Origin: Pyropia haitanensis
Lineage: Eukaryota > Rhodophyta > Bangiophyceae > Bangiales > Bangiaceae
Direction of reading: 5' to 3'
Assembly (NCBI GenBank): GCA_008729055.1
Contig: SDUX01000004.1
Span: 7,038,026 to 7,102,025 of the forward strand
DNA: 64,000 bases
A program made the position numbers and the translations under genes. Under the pieces are notes generated by a model, which saw nothing but the letters and a program-made list of their open reading frames with translations, made no database searches and was not told where the DNA came from. The first letter of the stretch is position 1. Each line of letters opens with the position of its first letter. This document shows positions 55,565 to 64,000 of this stretch, piece by piece.

Positions 55565-56402
55565 GGCGGGCCAGGCCGGAGTGGTGGGGGGGGGGTGGGT
55601 GTGGTGCCCGGGGACCGCCACGCGGGGTGGGGAGGCGTCGTCCCGGCGTGACTGCCTCTGTGCGGCGGGGAGGGGGGGGGGTGCGGTGCTCCGTTGTACC
55701 TACGGTCGCCTGCCCATGGTGGGGTTGCGTTCTCGCAGGGGCGGAGGGCGGCGACGTGACAGGCGCGTCTGCGTTTTCCCAGTGGGCCGCCGACGGCGCT
55801 GCGACGGCCCCCCCCACTGCACCGGGGCGGCAAGTGGGACAGGGGGAATGGATTCCGAGGGAACAAGCCACAGCGCACGGCGTACACTGCCACGGGCGCA
55901 CCCACGCGGGTGTGCCGGGACACGGGCGGGCGCCATCCCCGCGGCGCCCCCCACTGGCCGCGCCGCCGCCACCGCCACACACCCACCGCTCACCCCTCGC
56001 GGTGGTCCGTCCCGGAACCGGGTGCGTGCCGGCAGAGGGGCGCCGGCGTAGGCAGGTCGCCGCGGCCGCGGCAGCGGCCGCCCCCCGTGTACGCGCGTGG
56101 CCACCCGTGCGGGCGCCACCCCCGCGACGCCCTCCCGCGGCGGCGGCGGCCGCGCCGCCCCACACGCACCGCCCGTCCCGCCGCGGTGGTCCGTCCCGGC
56201 CAACGCGGGCGTGCTGGGGGACGGGCCCCGGCGTACGCCGGTCGCCGCTGCCACGGTAGCGGCCGCCGCCCGCGCACGCGGTCGGCCACCCCGCCAGGGT
56301 GCGGCCATCCCCACCGGCCGCCGCCAGACAGCACACCCCCGCGGGGTGCGGCCGCCCAACCACCCTGCGCCTCCTCCCACCGCCGCCCTCCTCCCACGCC
56401 CC
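55565..56402. other. Convergent spacer with a diverged tandem duplication
   Basis: Between the zinc-finger stop and the AAAP permease stop. A unit of about 184 bases is present twice and partly a third time (see the repeat entry). No gene was recognised. Confidence 0.5.
55905..56300. repeat. 184-base imperfect tandem duplication
   Basis: GGTGGTCCGTCCCGG recurs at 56001 and 56185. The sequences before it (GCGGGCGCCA ... CCGCG) and after it (GGCGTA ... GGTCGCCG ... GCGGCCGCC) recur with the same offset and many substitutions. The repeat is old compared with the 63-bp copies in the LPMO-like gene. Confidence 0.7.
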
Positions 56403-58160
56403 TCATCTGGTCGCGGCTCCCCCCGTCGCCGGCGCCAACGTCTGGGCGACGGCGACCAGCGCGAGCCCCCCCCCCACCGCCGCGAGCACCATCAGCGCCG
56501 CCTCGGCCGTGTCGGGGCGTAGCGGCTTGCCGGCCGCCCCCCCCCCCCCGCCCCCCCCGGTCTCCGCCACCACCGCCGCCGGGGCGGCCGCGCCGCGGCC
56601 GCGGCCGCGGCCACGCCGCCGCACCGCGGCGGCCATCAGCGGTGGTAGCACAAACGCGAGGCTCGCGTCGCTCACCCCGCCCGCCAGGCTCGTCAGGCGC
56701 GCAAAGTGCGGCACCGCCGCCGCGACCGCCACCGTTGCCGTCGCGAGGCCCGCCCGCAACGCCGCCTCTGCCCAGCGTCGGGAGGGGCGGGGGGAGGGGG
56801 GGGCGTCGGCCGCAGCAGCGACGGCGGTGGTGGTGGCGGTCGCGGCGGCGGCGGCGTCGGCGGCGTCGTCATCCCCAAACAGGGCCTTCTCCACATACTC
56901 CCGTGCCGCCGCCAGCAGCAGCGTGTACGTAAAGAGCAGGTCCACGCACACCCCGCCCGCGACGGCGAGGACGAGCGGGCGCCCCCCTCGCGCGCCCAGC
57001 GCCACGTCGCCGAGGACGTTGCGGAAAATGTTGTCCGCGACGCCCACCCCCGCGTACGCCACCGCGCACACGCCCGCAAACGCCACGTTGATGACCACGC
57101 ACGCGCCAAACGCACAGGGCAGGACGAGGCGCTCAAAGTCGCCCGCGACGGTGACCGTCGACGCCAGCGGCACGGCCACGTAGTGGATGGTAAAGAGGAA
57201 GGCGGTGGGGCCAAACGCGACCGCCCAGGAGCCCGGCGTCGCCCACGGCGCGACCGTCGCTGGCGGCAGCCCCGAGGTCGCCGCGGCGGCGGCGGCGGCG
57301 GCGGCGGCGGCGTCCCCCCCCAGCCGTGGCCACGCGGCGGCAACGACGCAGCAGACGGCAACGGCAAAGGCAGCGTTGCCCGCGAGCGACGCCGCCGCCA
57401 GGTGGGACCACCCCCGCACCTGCGCGACGGCGACCAGGACGGGCAGCAGGGCGGCCATGACGCGTCGCGGGGAGGGCGCCGGGGCGGGCGCGACCGCGAC
57501 GAGGACGCCCGCGATAAAGGCGACATAGCCGGCACACGCGCCAATGCACGACACGCACGTTGCCAGCCGCACGTAGGCGCCCGCGGGGGGGCCCAGCGCC
57601 GCGGCGGCCATTGTCGCGTAGTCCGCCTCGGCGGCGGCGGGGGAAGGAGGGGCAGGGGGCGGGGGGGAGGGGGGCGGCGCCTCCGCGTCGCCCCCACAGT
57701 GCAGCAGCAGGGCCGTCGTGGCGGTGGCGGGGGGCGCGCCGACGGTGACTGCCACCGCCGCCGGCGCCGGGTGCCAGCCACCGCCCCCCGGTGCAGCGGC
57801 GGCCGCCGCCGCGGCCAGCCGCCGCCGCGTATCCAGCAGCAGGTGGATGGTAAACGCCGACAAGCCGCCGAGCGCGACGACCATGGCCACCGACACGCCC
57901 AGCCCGGCCCGCGCAAACGCCCAGGGCAGGCCAAACGAGGCCGCGCCGAGGAGCAGCTTGACCACCGACGTGGCCGCCGCCGCCGCCTCCACCACCCGTC
58001 CGCGCGTCCATGGGGGTGTGCCAGCGCCACCGCTACCGCCGTCGCCGCCAGCGCGGCCACCGCCGCGGCTGTCGACACGGCCACCGCCGCCGCCGCCGCG
58101 GCCGCTGCCGCCGCCCAAACCGTCACCGCCACCAGTGTAGCGCCGTGAATCGCCCGCCAT
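56403..58160 (-). CDS. Amino acid/auxin permease family (AAAP) transporter
   Basis: A single exon of 585 residues from ATG 58160 (MAGDSRRYTGGGDGLGGGSG). A Gly/Arg-rich cytosolic N-terminus precedes the family's first-helix signature SVVKLLLGAASFGLPWAFAR, with AGLGVSVAMVVALGGLSAFT next. Further membrane segments include LATCVSCIGACAGYVAFIAG, SLAGNAAFAVAVCCVVAAAW, VAFGPTAFLFTIHYVAVPLA, CAFGACVVINVAFAGVCAVA, GGVCVDLLFTYTLLLAAARE and AALMVLAAVGGGLALVAVAQ. I count about ten or eleven, as usual for SLC36/SLC38-type proteins. The family moves amino acids with protons or sodium across plasma or vacuolar membranes. Substrate and membrane cannot be read from the sequence. Ala/Gly-rich loops are expanded. 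Confidence 0.9.
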   Translation of the reverse strand: MAGDSRRYTGGGDGLGGGSGRGGGGGGRVDSRGGGRAGGDGGSGGAGTPPWTRGRVVEAAAAATSVVKLLLGAASFGLPWAFARAGLGVSVAMVVALGGLSAFTIHLLLDTRRRLAAAAAAAAPGGGGWHPAPAAVAVTVGAPPATATTALLLHCGGDAEAPPPSPPPPAPPSPAAAEADYATMAAAALGPPAGAYVRLATCVSCIGACAGYVAFIAGVLVAVAPAPAPSPRRVMAALLPVLVAVAQVRGWSHLAAASLAGNAAFAVAVCCVVAAAWPRLGGDAAAAAAAAAAATSGLPPATVAPWATPGSWAVAFGPTAFLFTIHYVAVPLASTVTVAGDFERLVLPCAFGACVVINVAFAGVCAVAYAGVGVADNIFRNVLGDVALGARGGRPLVLAVAGGVCVDLLFTYTLLLAAAREYVEKALFGDDDAADAAAAATATTTAVAAAADAPPSPRPSRRWAEAALRAGLATATVAVAAAVPHFARLTSLAGGVSDASLAFVLPPLMAAAVRRRGRGRGRGAAAPAAVVAETGGGGGGGAAGKPLRPDTAEAALMVLAAVGGGLALVAVAQTLAPATGGAATR

Positions 58161-59985
58161 GGCCGCCAGCCACGGAGGGGGGTGGCCCCGGGGGAGCGCC
58201 CCGGTTGAAGCACAGCGGCGTCTGAACTTGTGTGGGAAGGAGCGAGGGGAGGGGGGGGGGCGGCGGCAGGGTGCTCGACTCAGCCACCGCCGCGGCGCGG
58301 GACCATGGCGGCCGCCGGCGGGCGGCGGCGCGACGAGGACGCGGCCGGGGCGCCAATGCGTGGCCACCGCGAGGGGAGGCTGCCGCGGCACGAGCGAGAC
58401 ACGCGCGACCGCTTGGCCCGGCCAATTCGTGGACCGCCACCGCCTATGCAAAACCTACTACTTTTCGTTTGGCCCACACAACGAATTCAACAAGTCTGAC
58501 AAGTCCGACCAGTGTGATATGCAAGTACGAGCTCTGTCCGCGCGACTTGGTCTTGTCTGGGGTCCTGGCCCGACTGTTTACACCTCCGTGGGTGAGCGCA
58601 TGCAACCTCGGCTGCGCACTGGTTGCCGGGATCCCCCGAATCGGATCCCAGCAACATGCGCGAGTGCGCGTCCTGGTGCGCCCCCCCCCCCCCCCCATCC
58701 GCCGTATTGTGCAATGTGCTGGCAAGCGACTGCCTCGCGCGCATCCACCCGACGGGGGGCCCGCGACGCCGGGCCCCGCGTCGCCGCAGCACGCCGCCCC
58801 CTTGCGAGACGTCGCCACTTCTTTCTGACCCACCACCGCCTGAGCTCATGAGCGGCCGTCCCCTCGCCTATGGATATACCTGTGATCCCGCCAGCGCTGC
58901 CGCACCCGCCTCCGCCCCACCCGCGCCCTTCCGCCTCGACCGGCAGCCCCCCCCACCCCCTCGGTGCGGGACCGGCGTGGCCCAAGACTGGTCGGCAACC
59001 CCCGCCGCCGCCCGCTCGCTGCCGCGAGGCCATGGTCGGTCGTCGCCCCCTCGCCATCCTGTTGCTGTTTTATCGAAACATGCAGGCCGCCCCCGTATGC
59101 AAAATAGCCCGCTGCGCCCCCTCTTTCCGCCCCCCCGCGGCTCCCACAGCCTCACTGCCAGACACATTGGCCCGGACCCGCACTCCAGCCGCGACCGGCG
59201 GCACCCTCCCGGGCTGGTGGAGTGGGGGGGGGGGGGGGGGAGGGGCGCCACTCGCCGTCGCCGCTGGGACGCGACGTGGCGCAGCCTCCCCCCCCCCCCC
59301 ACCTCCCCCTGGAACACCATTCCCGTCGCCGTCGCCGTCGGCGCGGGCCCGGCTGCCACGCTGTGCCGCCCCCCAGTGGGCCGCCAGCGAGTGGCGGGTG
59401 TGGGGGGGGGGGGGTGGTGGCTGTGCTGTTATGCGCCGATCCACCCCTGCCCGCGGTGGTGGTGGGTGGCGACGTGAGCTCAGTGTGGCCTTCGGGCGGC
59501 GGGCGGCGGGTGGCGGGCGTGCAGCCAGGGCAGAGACAGAGGGCGTTGCGTGAGGTGAGTTACCGCCCTTGGGGGGGGGCCGTGGTGAGCCGCTGTACAG
59601 ACAGTTGTCGGGCGCGCGGGGTCACACCCCGGGCGGTGCGGGGCCGTCCCGGCGGCGGCGGGTGGTTGCCGGCGGCACGGCGGCGGGGGGCGGTTTCCTT
59701 TGGCTGCCACGCGCGCCGTCGTGGGGAGGGAGGGCCGGCCTCGTTCCGGCGGCGGCACTCTCCCGTGGCCCGCGTGGCCGTCGCGGCTGCGCTTCGCCCA
59801 AGGGTCGCGGCTCCTCGCCCGTTGCGTTCCGTCGCCGCTAGATACCTCGCCCGCCTCCGTCCCCGCCTCGCCAACGTCCATCTGTCGCCACCCCCCGGTC
59901 CGATTCTGGCCATCCCCACCTCCACACGACCCATCGGCCTTCCGCCCCCCCCCCCCCTCCCACCCGGGCCCCGCGTGCCGTCACC
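58161..59985. promoter_or_regulatory. 1.8-kb divergent spacer
   Basis: Between the AAAP permease (minus) and the DMT transporter (plus). A lower-GC patch at about 58440-58570 (with TATGCAAAACC and GATATGCAAG) is the best promoter candidate for the permease. The part nearest 59985 is pyrimidine-rich and should be the 5' leader of the DMT gene. No gene was recognised. Confidence 0.4.
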
Positions 59986-62451
59986 ATGACACCCTTTGGC
60001 ACGCCCGTCCAGGTGCGGAGCAGCAATGGCGCCCTCGGGGACCCGCCCGCCACCCCCGACACGTCGGCGTGGACGCCCACGCTCGCGTCATCTATCGCGC
60101 GGCTGCCGCAATCGTCTGCAGCGGTGGGCGTGCCGATCCTGTCGGTCGACCTCGGCAGCGTCGCCGCCGAGGTGGGTGCGACGCCGCTGGAGCTGCTCAC
60201 CGCCCTAGGGGGGGGGGCCGACGCGGCGCCCGTCCACTGCATTGAGCCCGACGAGGGGGATACGGCTGTGGCCGCTGCGCGGGGGGGGGGTGCGGCCGGC
60301 AGTGGTGGTGGCGGTGGCGGTGGCGGCGGTGGCGGCGGCGGCGGCGGCGCACCCCATGTGGGTACCCCACTGACGTTAGGCTTTTGGACGGGCGAGGATG
60401 CGCCGTCGCGGGGGACTGCCGGGGCAGGGTCGGAGAGGGGCACGCTCGGCGGTACCAGGCCGGATGCCCTCTCTGCTGCTGTGACTACCGCCTTTGGCGG
60501 CGGCGGCGGCGGCGGCGGCGCGTCGGCCGTGTCTGACGTCATGGACGGGTTTGCCATCCCCGTGGCTATCCGGATGGACACGGACGCCGCGACGCTGCCG
60601 CGGACAGACGAGGCGACCACGTACCCGGCGGGCGCCCAGCGGAGCAACGCGTCGACGATCTTGGACAGTGCCGGCGGCGGCGATGGCGGTGGCGGTCGTC
60701 CGTGGGGAGTGTCTTCCACTCCCGGCCGCGGCTCTGAACGTGGCGGTGGGGGCGGCGGCGGGTCCCGCCCCCCTCCCTCGGCCACCCCACCCGTGCACCC
60801 GTGGGCCGCGTCCCCCGCCATCACGAGCCTCCTCAACGAGGCCACCCCGCTCCTGGGCGTCAGCCCGTCGGTGCACACGCCGATGCAGTCGGGGATGCGC
60901 GTCGGCTCCGCCTCTGTCGGCACCGCCTACCTCAGCCTCCGCACGCCACCGCCGGTGGTGGCGGGCAAGGCGTCGGGGGTGGCCGCCTCGCCGGCTGTGA
61001 GCGTTGGCGGCGTCGGCGCCGGCTGCGGCACCGAGGTGCGGCTCGCCCTGCCCGACGTGTCGGCGATTGGGCAGGGCGAGGCGCTGCTGCTGCCAGTGAC
61101 CAACGCGGACAACCAGCTCGAGTCCATGGTGGTGGTCGTGCCGCCCGCCGCGGCGCTCGATGCGGCCGACGACAAGGCGGCGGGCGATGCCGGCGACGGC
61201 GGCGGGGTGGCCGACAGCCACGGCTCGGACGTGCATGCGCCGCAGATACTGAGCGGCCTGGGCGGCGGCCTGCTGCACGATACGCTCCCGGAGCTGCCGC
61301 ACATGCCGCCCCTCCAAGACTTTGACGCGTCGCTGCATGTGGAGACGGACGGCGTGGCGCAGAATGTCAAGATCGTTGTGGACGTCAAGTCGTCGCTCTC
61401 CATAGCGGGCTACCTCATCCTCCTCGTTGCGATTGTCAGCACGAGCTCCCAGGGGTGCGCGGTGTTGTGGATCCCGGCGGTTCCTGGCCTGGTCGTGGCC
61501 GCGTGGCTGGCCCAGTCGTCCACCATCCTCCTCGCCCCGCTGGCCCTTTACCAGTGGCTGACGGTGTCGCCAGAAGAGAAGGCCCTGGTCCTAACGCCTC
61601 GAACGGGGGCGCTCGTACTGGGCGCTTCCGCGTCCCAGATTGTATGGGCGGGTGGCTTTTTCTTTGGCGTCGACTACACGACCCTGTCTCATGCGTGGCT
61701 AATGAACAACTCGCACGCGGTGCTGATGATTATGGCGTTGGTGGCGGCGGGTCAAAAGGTATCGCGCGGCGAGAAGCTGGGCGTCGTGATTGCCGCGTTT
61801 GGCGCGCTGCTGATGCAAGCCCCATCCACCGAAGGCAGCCTCTTTGGTGACGCCGCGGCGCTCTTTGGGTCGGGCTTTGCCATCCTCTACCTGTCGCTGT
61901 GCAAGCGGTTGCGCTCGCGCATGCCCCTGTTTTTGATGATGGCCGCCATCAACGCTGTGAACGTTGTGGGCTTCTCCCTGGCGGCCATCGCGTTTACGGG
62001 TGCCGACTTCTCATTCACTGACAAGGGGGCCATTGGATGGCTGCGGCAGGAGCGGCTGGGCTTTGGTGTCTACCTTGGCCTCGTCATTGGTCTCCTTGGG
62101 GCCGTCACTGCCATCGCGGCGCTCAAGTACTTGCCCGCGGTGTCGGTCGGGGTGGCCCAACAACTGATGCCCATTGTCGGCACGACGCTGGCGGTGGCCC
62201 TCGGCGTGTCGGCGCCACCAGACAACCTGTCCATGCTGGGCGGCCTTGTCCTGCTCGGTGGCACACTCCTCGTGGCCGACGCGACGCGTAAGCGGGAGAT
62301 GAGCTTCAACCTGGGTGACCAACACATGCGGCTGGTGAGTGTGCCCGCCACCCCCGCCGATGGGCTGGCATACGGCGGGGTGGGGGGAGAAGGGGGGGCA
62401 CCCCCACCCTTGGCCTTGCCGCCGCCGCGACGGGCGGGCAAGTCTGGCTGA
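59986..62451 (+). CDS. DMT/EamA-type transporter with long soluble N-terminus
   Basis: A single exon of 821 residues from ATG 59986 (MTPFGTPVQVRSSNGALGDP). The first ~460 residues are soluble, Gly/Ser/Ala-rich and acidic in places, with no recognised domain. About ten membrane segments follow. They include AGYLILLVAIVSTSSQGCAV, VLGASASQIVWAGGFFFGVD, NSHAVLMIMALVAAGQKVSR, GEKLGVVIAAFGALLMQAPS, LFGSGFAILYLSLCKRLRSR, LMMAAINAVNVVGFSLAAIA, GVYLGLVIGLLGAVTAIAAL and LSMLGGLVLLGGTLLVADAT. The pattern and the 'P ... V.Q.L.PI.. .. G' context near the end (SVGVAQQLMPIVGTTLAVAL) are typical of the drug/metabolite transporter superfamily. Substrate is unknown. The N-terminal region is several times longer than in bacterial or plant relatives and uses ordinary codons without frame breaks. 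Confidence 0.87.
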   Translation: MTPFGTPVQVRSSNGALGDPPATPDTSAWTPTLASSIARLPQSSAAVGVPILSVDLGSVAAEVGATPLELLTALGGGADAAPVHCIEPDEGDTAVAAARGGGAAGSGGGGGGGGGGGGGGGAPHVGTPLTLGFWTGEDAPSRGTAGAGSERGTLGGTRPDALSAAVTTAFGGGGGGGGASAVSDVMDGFAIPVAIRMDTDAATLPRTDEATTYPAGAQRSNASTILDSAGGGDGGGGRPWGVSSTPGRGSERGGGGGGGSRPPPSATPPVHPWAASPAITSLLNEATPLLGVSPSVHTPMQSGMRVGSASVGTAYLSLRTPPPVVAGKASGVAASPAVSVGGVGAGCGTEVRLALPDVSAIGQGEALLLPVTNADNQLESMVVVVPPAAALDAADDKAAGDAGDGGGVADSHGSDVHAPQILSGLGGGLLHDTLPELPHMPPLQDFDASLHVETDGVAQNVKIVVDVKSSLSIAGYLILLVAIVSTSSQGCAVLWIPAVPGLVVAAWLAQSSTILLAPLALYQWLTVSPEEKALVLTPRTGALVLGASASQIVWAGGFFFGVDYTTLSHAWLMNNSHAVLMIMALVAAGQKVSRGEKLGVVIAAFGALLMQAPSTEGSLFGDAAALFGSGFAILYLSLCKRLRSRMPLFLMMAAINAVNVVGFSLAAIAFTGADFSFTDKGAIGWLRQERLGFGVYLGLVIGLLGAVTAIAALKYLPAVSVGVAQQLMPIVGTTLAVALGVSAPPDNLSMLGGLVLLGGTLLVADATRKREMSFNLGDQHMRLVSVPATPADGLAYGGVGGEGGAPPPLALPPPRRAGKSG

Positions 62452-63165
62452 GGTGGGGCTCTTGCACAGCCCCTCGTGGCAATGTCTAGGCGCGACGTCG
62501 GACCTCGTGACATCGACTAGGTGGACGGTCGACTCGGAACTGTACCATATGTATACCAATCTGCCGGTGCGTCGAGGGGATTCACGGCATACTAGGGACG
62601 GAAGTCACCTGTGCGTGATTGCTCGTCCATCCAACTGGGCTGACGTCATGCATGCCCGACACTGGAAGAGGCGACCTAATGGTAGGATCCGGCCACCTCT
62701 TCCCCCCCCATAAGCAGTAATGACGGGTGGCGGTCATTCCAGGTTGAAGGCGAGAAGAAGCAGCAGCACACGCAGGTTGAGCCTGCTCGTCCCAACAGTC
62801 TGGCAGCCGATACCCCACCCAGACGTCCATAGTAGAAAACGAACGGCATGCATTAGGGGAGGAGCGCGGGGGTGATTGCAACCGAGAACTCATTTAGCCC
62901 GGCTTGGGGAGAGGGGAAAGAACTGGACGTGGACCTATTCCTGCCCCCGGCGGTAGCCGCCAACCGGCGGTGCTGCCCATGCAATCGCCGCGGGCCCCCC
63001 GCCCCCCAGCCAAGGCTGCCGCTGCAGACCAGCCGCACCGTAGCACACCAAGCCAGTGGCGGGCTATTTGCGTTGACCTGATGGGCGCCCAGAGGTCCTC
63101 ACTAGGGCTCGACGACAGACAACCAAGTACAAAGCACGCGCTCATCCTCAGCACCTTTCTTTGAT
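62452..63165. other. Convergent intergenic spacer
   Basis: About 700 bases of moderate GC between the DMT transporter stop and the RPL11 stop. It should contain both 3' ends. No gene, RNA or repeat was recognised. Confidence 0.45.
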
Positions 63166-64000
63166 CTAGTTGAGGATGATGCCATCGTACTTTGCCTGGA
63201 ACCACTTCATCGAGTCATCCTTGGACACCGACTGCACCTTGCCAATGGTCGACTGGCACCGCCGCCGCTTGGACACGCGGGTGCCGGCGCGCTTGAGCAC
63301 AACGTAGAAGTCCATGCCGTAGATACCCGTGGTCGGGTCATACTGCACGGCACAAGAGAGAAAGGGGGAGAGCAGGGACAGCCCCGCATGTGCACGGAAA
63401 ACAACAAAACGGCAAACCCGTGCCAAAGAAAGAAAAACGTGCGATCAACACAACAGCACACCGTGAGCGCACACAATAGTGACGTCGAGGAGTCAGAACC
63501 ACGCCGCGAGTGCACAATATCGTCCAAACCACACGGAGCACAGTGCAACAGCCAGAAGCTGTCAACCAGCCACTAGTGTGCGCTGAAAGGCCGGGAGGTG
63601 GGAGCACGTCCCCCAAGGCCAGCGCCAGCACGAGCTCCCCAACCAGGCATACCACACGCAGGCGTGGGTGGACAAGTAACCTGGCAAAGCCACAGTGCCG
63701 GCCGCATGCGCCGACAAAAACAGACCACAGTCACGGGACACGCAGCACGCGCTGGGGCCCACCACAAATGCCCACCCCGCTCCGGCGAGGCGCCCGGCCT
63801 CATGCCCCCAGCCCCATTGCCTGGGAAACACGCCCACCCGTCACGAAGCAGGCACACGCTCTGCCCATCGCCCAACAAAACTACCGTGCGGGAGGCATCC
63901 CCCGTCACCACGCACACACCCGCTCTCCCCCACCCGGTACGCACCTTGAGGCCGAGGTCAATGTGCTCGTTGATGCCAAAGCCAAAGTTGCCCGTGTTGG
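63166..64000 (-). CDS. RPL11: 60S ribosomal protein L11 (uL5), 3' part
   Basis: The last two exons on the minus strand. The upstream exon (from the right edge to 63945) reads [18 protein letters not shown] before donor GTGCGT. A 602-base intron follows, and the last exon (63342-63166) reads [20 protein letters not shown], then [16 protein letters not shown] and [14 protein letters not shown] before TAG. The join is in phase 0. These match the C-terminal third of cytosolic RPL11 (uL5), including GNFGFGIxEHIDLG and MxWFQxKYDGIIL. The protein sits in the central protuberance of the large subunit and contacts 5S rRNA. The 5' exons lie beyond the window. The intron is the longest I could define here and has moderate GC. 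Confidence 0.95.

Overview
This window is nuclear DNA from a very GC-rich, intron-poor photosynthetic eukaryote. The evidence is: spliceosomal introns with GT/AG ends; a 60S ribosomal protein; PEX16, tubulin cofactor E and a FAM32A-like protein; and three nuclear genes for proteins that look plastid-targeted (an SRP54 GTPase, a FabI enoyl reductase and a YqeH-type GTPase). Proteins are full of Ala, Gly, Pro and Arg runs encoded by GCC/GGC repeats. The plastid SRP54 keeps the RNA-binding signature and shows no green-type cpSRP43-binding tail, and FabI has the bacterial/cyanobacterial active-site context. I infer a red alga, perhaps of Porphyra/Pyropia type, but this rests on gene style and is not proven.

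Layout, left to right: the 3' part of an unknown gene (to 1538, +); FAM32A-like (1843-2815, -); plastid SRP54 (3290-5170, +); a PB1-domain protein with a hydrophobic C-terminus (about 5540-7884, -); PEX16 (about 9257-11446, +); a large low-complexity orphan (11847-15108, -); a secreted LPMO-like protein with long tandem repeats (16923-20054, +); a short unknown protein (21774-22639, +); a CCT-domain regulator (22753-25553, -); a 4.4-kb inverted-repeat element (28502-32890); a 2196-residue kelch/coiled-coil protein (34661-41573, -); tubulin cofactor E (42878-45091, -); FabI (45656-46871, -); YqeH-like GTPase (47859-50548, -); a coiled-coil protein (51692-52966, -); a triple zinc-finger protein (54371-55564, +); an AAAP amino-acid permease (56403-58160, -); a DMT-type transporter (59986-62451, +); and the 3' part of RPL11 (63166 to the right edge, -).

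At least six genes read through only if one-base shifts are allowed, always at C or G runs of about six bases or more. PEX16 alone needs about five. Homology continues on both sides of each shift in PEX16 and FAM32A, and the PB1 fold is intact after the first shift. The simplest reading is homopolymer length error in the assembly rather than pseudogenes.

The most unusual object is the inverted-repeat element: two near-identical arms of about 2.1 kb around a unique spacer of about 180 bp, an exact 22-bp palindrome and three direct repeats at each end, and a candidate 7-bp target-site duplication. It looks like a foldback-type, non-autonomous transposon. The genes otherwise serve separate housekeeping roles (plastid protein and lipid synthesis, peroxisome biogenesis, tubulin folding, transport), and I see no operon-like functional cluster.
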